From: Acidobacteriota bacterium
GTDB taxonomy: Bacteria; Acidobacteriota; Vicinamibacteria; Vicinamibacterales; UBA2999
DNA length: 39,805 nucleotides
Reading direction: 5' to 3'
NCBI GenBank assembly: GCA_021731165.1
Contig: JAKFXY010000030.1
Location: forward strand, 1 to 39,805
The notes below the pieces were generated by a model. That model had not been told where the DNA came from. It saw only the letters and a program-made list of their open reading frames with translations, and did not search any database. The translations under genes and the position numbers were made by a program. Below are positions 35,795 to 39,805 of the stretch, piece by piece (position 1 is the stretch's first letter; each line of letters starts with the position of its first letter).

Positions 35795-37008
35795 CTCCTC
35801 TCGCCCTCTTCCTGCTTGCCTGCGCCACGGTATTCCTGGGTGGCGTGCAATGTGCCTTCAGCGCGCTGATGCGGCTGTCGCTCCGCCTGATGGCGGAGCG
35901 CGGTGGCCGGAGCGACCGCCTTGGGCGCTATCTCGACGACCCGCTGCAGCTGTTCATCCCTGTTCGTGTGCTTCTCGGCGTGTGCTTTGTTCTGGCGGGG
36001 GTCCTCATCGCACGATTGCTCGATGTCAGTGACGCGCGCTCGGCAGTCATTTTCGTGGTCGCACTGGTGGCCTTCGTCGTCGTGTGCGAGCAACTGTTGC
36101 CGGCGCTGATAGCGCGGAGGGATCCGGAGCAGGCGCTCGACATTCTGCTCCCCGCGTTCCACCCCGTGGCCCGCCTGATTGCGCCTCTGACGTCGCTGCT
36201 CGTCGGCGCCATCGACGGCCGGCGCGATCGGGACGGCGCCGGGGGCAACGGCGGGACGGAGGCGGCCGCGGAAACGCCGGTCGCCGCACTGGAAGGGGCC
36301 GAGGAGAATCTCATCTCCGAGGAGGAGGGACGCGAGCTGCTTCAATCGGTCGTTGACTTCACCGAGACCCTCGTGCGCGAGGTCATGACACCTCGCCCCG
36401 ACATCATTGCCATCCGCGCGGACGCAACCCTGCAGGATCTGCGCGCGCTGTTCCGTGAGGAGCAGTACTCGCGGATTCCGGTCTACCGCGAGAACCTCGA
36501 CAACATCATCGGCGTCGTGTTCGTCAAGGACCTCGTCGCGCTGCCGCCAACGGCCGAGCCGCCAATGACAACCCTTATGCGCTCGGCGTACTTCGTGCCG
36601 GAGAGCAAGCGTGTCTCTGATCTCTTGAAGGAGATGCAGCGCCGACAGGCACAGACGGCGATCGTCGTCGATGAGTATGGCGGCACCGCCGGCCTGGTCA
36701 CGGTCGAAGACCTGCTGGAAGAGATCGTGGGCGAGATTCGCGATGAGTACGATGTCGAGAGCGAGACGGTCACCGATGAGGGTGGTGGGACGTTCGTCTT
36801 CAGCGGAAAAGTCAGCGTGGACGAGGTGATGGATCGCCTCACCGTCGAGATCGAGCGGGAGGGTTTCGAGACGCTCGGTGGCTACCTTCTTTCGCATCTC
36901 GGACGCATGCCGTACGTCGGCGAGACGTTCGAAGTCGATCAGCTCGCGGTCGAGGTGCTGGAGGTCGAGCGGCGCCGCATCACGAAGGTTCGCGTGCGCC
37001 GCGCATGA
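35791..37008 (+). CDS. CorC/HlyC-type CBS membrane protein
   Basis: Member of the CNNM/CorC family, thought to export or regulate Mg2+ or Co2+. ATG 35791 overlaps the ybeY stop (ATGA). Of 405 residues, about 1-140 form the DUF21-type membrane domain (hydrophobic segments near 3-25, 55-76 and 82-105), followed by a Gly/Ala-rich loop. Then come EEEGRELLQSVVDFTETLVREVMTPR, the typical start of a CBS pair (about 185-325, SRIPVYRENLDNIIGVVFVK, VVDEYGGTAGLVTVEDLLEE), and a CorC_HlyC domain (about 335-403, FETLGGYLLSHLGRMPYVGE). Near era and ybeY this family member is conserved in many bacteria. The stop overlaps era by 4 nt. Confidence 0.92.
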   Translation: MTPLALFLLACATVFLGGVQCAFSALMRLSLRLMAERGGRSDRLGRYLDDPLQLFIPVRVLLGVCFVLAGVLIARLLDVSDARSAVIFVVALVAFVVVCEQLLPALIARRDPEQALDILLPAFHPVARLIAPLTSLLVGAIDGRRDRDGAGGNGGTEAAAETPVAALEGAEENLISEEEGRELLQSVVDFTETLVREVMTPRPDIIAIRADATLQDLRALFREEQYSRIPVYRENLDNIIGVVFVKDLVALPPTAEPPMTTLMRSAYFVPESKRVSDLLKEMQRRQAQTAIVVDEYGGTAGLVTVEDLLEEIVGEIRDEYDVESETVTDEGGGTFVFSGKVSVDEVMDRLTVEIEREGFETLGGYLLSHLGRMPYVGETFEVDQLAVEVLEVERRRITKVRVRRA

Positions 37009-37898
37009 AGTCCGGCTTCGTTTCCTTTGTGGGCCGGCCGAATGCCGGCAAGTCCACGCTCCTCAACCGCATCGTCGGCCACAAGCTGGCCATCGTTTCA
37101 GACAAGCCGCAGACGACGAGGACACGAGTCCTCGGCGTGAAGAACTACGAGGAGGGGCAGGTGGTGTTCGTGGACACCCCTGGGGTTCACCGGCCGACCC
37201 ATCGCATGAACGTGCGCATGGTGGATGTCGCGCTCGAGGCGATGCGCGAGGTCGATGTGCTCGCGCTCGTGGTGGACGCCTCGGTGAAGGCCGGCCCTGG
37301 AGACCGCTTCCTGGTCGCGCGACTCAAGGATCTGAAGACTCCGGTCGTCCTCGTTCTGAACAAGGTCGATCTGATTGCCAAGAACCGGCTGCTGCCGCTC
37401 ATCGAGAGCTACCGGCGTGCCCATGCCTTCGTGGAAATCGTGCCCGCGTCAGCCGCCGATGGGACCAACGTCGAGGTTCTGGAGACGCTCTTCCTGAAGT
37501 ACCTGCCGGAAGGCGTGCCCCTGTATCCAGCGGACTATGTCACTGACCAGCCCGAGCGCTTCATGATCGGAGAGATCCTGCGGGAGCAGGTGTTGCAGCT
37601 GACGCACGACGAGCTGCCGTTCTCGACTGCCGTGCTCGTCGATCGGATCGAGGCGCCGGACGAGAGTGGAACCGTCAGGCTGTATTGCACGATTCTCGTT
37701 GACCGGGAGTCGCAGAAGCCGATTGTGGTGGGGCGGGCCGGTTCCATGATCAAGGCAATCGGCACCGCCGCTCGCGTGGAGATCGAGCGCTACCTCGAGA
37801 CGCGGATCTATCTTGATTTGCACGTCAAGGTCACCTCTGAGTGGCGGGACAACGACCGGTTGCTCGACGAGCTCGGCGTGCAGAACCGCCAGCGCTGA
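37005..37898 (+). CDS. era: GTPase Era
   Basis: Essential GTPase that binds the 3' end of 16S rRNA during 30S assembly. The 297 residues carry G1 GRPNAGKS (10-17), the switch region KPQTTRTRVLG, G3 DTPG (57-60) and G4 NKVD (119-122), followed by a C-terminal KH domain with VGRAGSMIKAIGTAARVEIE and the closing YLDLHVKVTSEWRDN. All signatures are intact. The start ATG overlaps the upstream gene by 4 nt. With ybeY nearby, two factors acting on the 16S 3' end are co-transcribed. Confidence 0.97.
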   Translation: MKSGFVSFVGRPNAGKSTLLNRIVGHKLAIVSDKPQTTRTRVLGVKNYEEGQVVFVDTPGVHRPTHRMNVRMVDVALEAMREVDVLALVVDASVKAGPGDRFLVARLKDLKTPVVLVLNKVDLIAKNRLLPLIESYRRAHAFVEIVPASAADGTNVEVLETLFLKYLPEGVPLYPADYVTDQPERFMIGEILREQVLQLTHDELPFSTAVLVDRIEAPDESGTVRLYCTILVDRESQKPIVVGRAGSMIKAIGTAARVEIERYLETRIYLDLHVKVTSEWRDNDRLLDELGVQNRQR

Positions 37899-37942
37899 CG
37901 ACTCTCGTCAACCTAAACTGGTATCCGCGAACATCTGGTGCG

Positions 37943-37951
37943 TGCTACATT
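37943..37951 (+). promoter_or_regulatory. Possible extended -10 promoter for mgtE
   Basis: TGCTACATT fits an extended -10 (TG-n-TACATT) in the 86-bp era-mgtE spacer, about 34 bp before the mgtE ATG. No -35 is clear. It would allow separate expression of mgtE. Confidence 0.35.
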
Positions 37952-37984
37952 GAGCCGTTTACCAGTGACAGACGGACCCTTACC

Positions 37985-39358
37985 ATGGCGGCGCAGCGAA
38001 GAATCGACCTCGTACTCGACTCGGTCAGGCGACTGCTGCGTATCGGTGCGTCCGCCAACCTGCTGAATCTGCTGCAGAAGCAGCATCCCGCCGATCTCGC
38101 CCAGGTTTTCAGCGAACTTCCAGACAAGGAACGCGAGGCCGCCTTCAGCCTGCTGGCCGAGCGCAACGGCCGTCTGGCGATGGAGGCGATCTCCGAGCTT
38201 GGCCCCGAGGCCGGTGCGCCACTGCTGGCCACGCGCCCCGCGGAGGAGATCGCCAAGCTCGCGCAGGAGATCCCTTCTGACGACGCCGCGGCGCTGATCG
38301 ATCACCTGCCGGAAGAGCTGTCCGCCTCGGTGCTCAACCTGATGCGCCCGAAGGAGTCGGGTGTTGTCGAGAACCTGCTCGAGTACGACGAGCAGACGGC
38401 CGGCCGCATCATGAACCCGCATGTCTTCGCACTGAGCGAGGACATGACGGTCGGTGAGGCCATCACCGAACTGCAGACGAACCGCGACGTCGAAATGGTG
38501 TTCTATCTCTACGTCGTGGACGAGCGGCGCCACCTCGTGGGCGTCACCTCGCTCCGGCGGTTGCTCCTGGTCGCGCCGGAAACGCCGCTGAAGCGGATCA
38601 TGACGGCGGATCTGATTAGCGCGCGCGTGGACATGGATCAGGAGGAAGTCGCGCGGCAGGTGGCGTCGTACAACCTCCTCGCGATTCCGGTCGTTGACGA
38701 GGAGAACAAGCTGGTTGGCGTCATCACGGTGGACGATGTCATTGACGTCATCAAGGACGAGGCCACTGAGGACATCATGCGCCTGGCGGGCGTCGCTGGC
38801 GACGAACGAGTGTTCACGCCAGCAGGCGAGTCGCTGCGGAAGCGGCTGCCGTGGCTGGGGGTGAACCTGGCGACCGCCTTTCTGGCCGCCAGCGTCGTAG
38901 GCCTGTTCACGCGCACCATCGATGCGCTGCCGATCCTCGCGGTGTTCATGCCGATCGTGGCCGGTATGGGGGGGAATGCCGCGACCCAGACCCTCACGGT
39001 CATCGTGCGCGGCATTGCTCTTGGAGAGCTGAGCTGGAGCAACTCACGAAAGGCGCTCATCAAGGAAGCGCTTGTCGGAATCGGTAACGGGATAGTCCTT
39101 GGAGCGGTGGCGGCGCTCGTGGCCGGATTGTTCAGGGGCGATCCGATACTGGGCCTGGTTCTGGGCGCGGCGATGGTCATCAACATGTTCGTCGCCGCCA
39201 CGGCCGGTGTGCTGGTTCCGCTCGGACTGCGCGCGGGCGGCGTGGACCCCGCGCTGGCTTCCTCGGTGTTTATCACGACCATGACCGACGTGTTTGGCTT
39301 CTTCTCGTTCCTCGGTCTGGCCACGCTGTTTGCGCGATACCTCGCCGCCGCGGGGTAA
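37985..39358 (+). CDS. mgtE: Magnesium transporter MgtE
   Basis: Mg2+-gated Mg2+ channel of the inner membrane. ATG 37985 gives 457 residues; the open frame to 37841 overlaps era. An acidic helical N-domain (about 20-130, LLQKQHPADLAQVFSELPDK) is followed by two CBS domains (about 135-255, ETPLKRIMTADLISARVDMD and VVDEENKLVGVITVDDVIDV) and a five-helix membrane domain (about 283-457) with MPIVAGMGGNAATQTLTVIV and the final TTMTDVFGFFSFLGLA. Asp435 in that last motif corresponds to the selectivity-filter Asp of Thermus MgtE. Coupling with a CorC-type gene two positions upstream suggests a shared metal theme. Confidence 0.96.
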   Translation: MAAQRRIDLVLDSVRRLLRIGASANLLNLLQKQHPADLAQVFSELPDKEREAAFSLLAERNGRLAMEAISELGPEAGAPLLATRPAEEIAKLAQEIPSDDAAALIDHLPEELSASVLNLMRPKESGVVENLLEYDEQTAGRIMNPHVFALSEDMTVGEAITELQTNRDVEMVFYLYVVDERRHLVGVTSLRRLLLVAPETPLKRIMTADLISARVDMDQEEVARQVASYNLLAIPVVDEENKLVGVITVDDVIDVIKDEATEDIMRLAGVAGDERVFTPAGESLRKRLPWLGVNLATAFLAASVVGLFTRTIDALPILAVFMPIVAGMGGNAATQTLTVIVRGIALGELSWSNSRKALIKEALVGIGNGIVLGAVAALVAGLFRGDPILGLVLGAAMVINMFVAATAGVLVPLGLRAGGVDPALASSVFITTMTDVFGFFSFLGLATLFARYLAAAG

Positions 39359-39364
39359 CGGACG

Positions 39365-39498
39365 GTTCACGCTTCTCGGGTCCCGGTGCTCGGTTCGTGT
39401 TCAGGATCTTGTCGTTCGAGGTGGGCTCCGGGTCGGAACCGGCACTCGAACATCGAACGTGAACACGAACCGAGAAGCGAGCACAAAGAAGCGTGAAC
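39365..39498. repeat. 134-bp inverted heptamer array between mgtE and recO
   Basis: The left half consists of seven-base units such as GTTCACG, CTTCTCG, GGTCCCG, GTGCTCG, GTTCGTG and GTTCGAG; the right half has the complementary AAC/AAG type. Three nested arm pairs are perfect: 39365-39376 with 39487-39498 (12 bp), 39389-39402 with 39461-39474 (14 bp) and 39414-39420 with 39445-39451 (7 bp). The whole fills nearly all of the 159-bp spacer. It could form a cruciform or a long RNA hairpin and lacks a U-tract. Confidence 0.85.
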
Positions 39499-39502
39499 GA
39501 CA

Positions 39503-39508
39503 TAAAAT
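39503..39508 (+). promoter_or_regulatory. -10-like TAAAAT before recO
   Basis: TAAAAT lies 9 nt before the recO GTG, right after the inverted heptamer array. No ribosome-binding site is evident between them, so the mRNA may be leaderless. No -35 is recognisable. Confidence 0.4.
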
Positions 39509-39517
39509 GATTCCCTC

Positions 39518-39805
39518 GTGCCGCTTTATACCGCCGATGCCCTGGTGCTGCGGACCTACAAGCTCGGTGAGGCCGATCGGATCGTGGTATTCCTGACGCG
39601 GGATCGTGGCAAGAAGCGGGGCGTGGCCAAGGGGGCGCGCCGGGCGCGGTCACGGTTTGCCGGTGCGCTCGAGCCACTCACTGAAGTCCGCGTGGCGTAC
39701 TTCGAGAAGGAGCGGCGAGAGTTGGTGGGGCTGAACTACGCGGAAACCGTGCGATCCCCGTTGTCGCTGATTGGTCCGGCGACCGCGGGATGCGAGGGGC
39801 GGGAG
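39518..39805 (+). CDS. recO: DNA repair protein RecO, 3' end cut by window
   Basis: Recombination mediator that loads RecA with RecR and anneals SSB-coated DNA. GTG 39518 opens 96 visible codons of a protein normally near 240-250 residues. The N-terminal OB-fold has the family pattern PLYTADALVLRTYKLGEADR, IVVFLTRDRGKKRGVAKGAR, FAGALEPLTEVRVAYFE and LVGLNYAETVRS. The later zinc site is outside the window. recO after era is a common order, here with mgtE and a repeat array between them. Confidence 0.93.
   Translation, partial: MPLYTADALVLRTYKLGEADRIVVFLTRDRGKKRGVAKGARRARSRFAGALEPLTEVRVAYFEKERRELVGLNYAETVRSPLSLIGPATAGCEGRE

Noticed and set aside
35704-36897. 397-codon minus-strand open frame opposite the CorC-type gene
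   Set aside because: Mirror frame of a well-supported CBS protein; no independent start signal or family motif.

Overview
The window is GC-rich, gene-dense bacterial chromosome with housekeeping genes throughout and no plasmid, phage, transposase or CRISPR signature. LPS genes (kdsA, kdsB, kdsD, lapB), type IV pilus genes (pilMNOPQ), a large secretin and lipoproteins point to a diderm. GC bias, frequent GTG and TTG starts, the mix of neighbours and heptamer-rich spacers fit Acidobacteriota, perhaps class Vicinamibacteria. That placement is an inference from memory; no phylogeny was run.

Layout. (1) 1-3041, minus strand: the translation operon rplM-rpsI-rpsB-tsf-pyrH, with a near-consensus sigma70 promoter at 3128-3156 and a hairpin plus U-tract between rpsB and tsf. 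(2) 3325-10143, plus: pilM-pilN-pilO-pilP-pilQ followed by two lipoprotein genes, the second with Ig-like and PKD domains, closed by an intrinsic terminator. (3) 10230-18180, plus: pepP-type peptidase, accB-accC, thiE, an APC amino-acid permease, a K+ channel with RCK domains, folD and coaE. (4) 18216-23792, minus: kdsB-pyrG-kdsA-kdsD-lapB, which makes and activates Kdo and includes the likely LPS-assembly regulator LapB; kdsC and lpt genes are absent. (5) 23851-25977: an orphan GspC/PilP-like anchored protein (plus), convergent with serA (minus). (6) 25978-26365: a 388-bp divergent spacer of lower GC, holding a candidate structured RNA. (7) 26366-39805, plus: mdh, sucC, sucD, ndk, a DUF2905-like protein, dcd, a gamma-carbonic-anhydrase-like protein, hisS, aspS, phoH, ybeY, a CorC-type CBS protein, era, mgtE and the start of recO. 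Many of these genes overlap by 1-8 nt and are probably translationally coupled.

The genes themselves are mostly well-known families. The unusual material is between them: (a) period-7 (heptamer) arrays in several spacers, two of them arranged as inverted arrays able to fold into long hairpins, one supplying the start codon and first codons of thiE; (b) GC-rich short palindromes, one inside the ybeY reading frame and one across the phoH/ybeY junction; (c) -10 boxes placed 7-9 nt before start codons (kdsA, the carbonic anhydrase-like gene, recO), suggesting leaderless mRNAs; (d) the candidate ncRNA upstream of mdh; (e) aromatic substitutions around the glutaminase nucleophile of CTP synthase.
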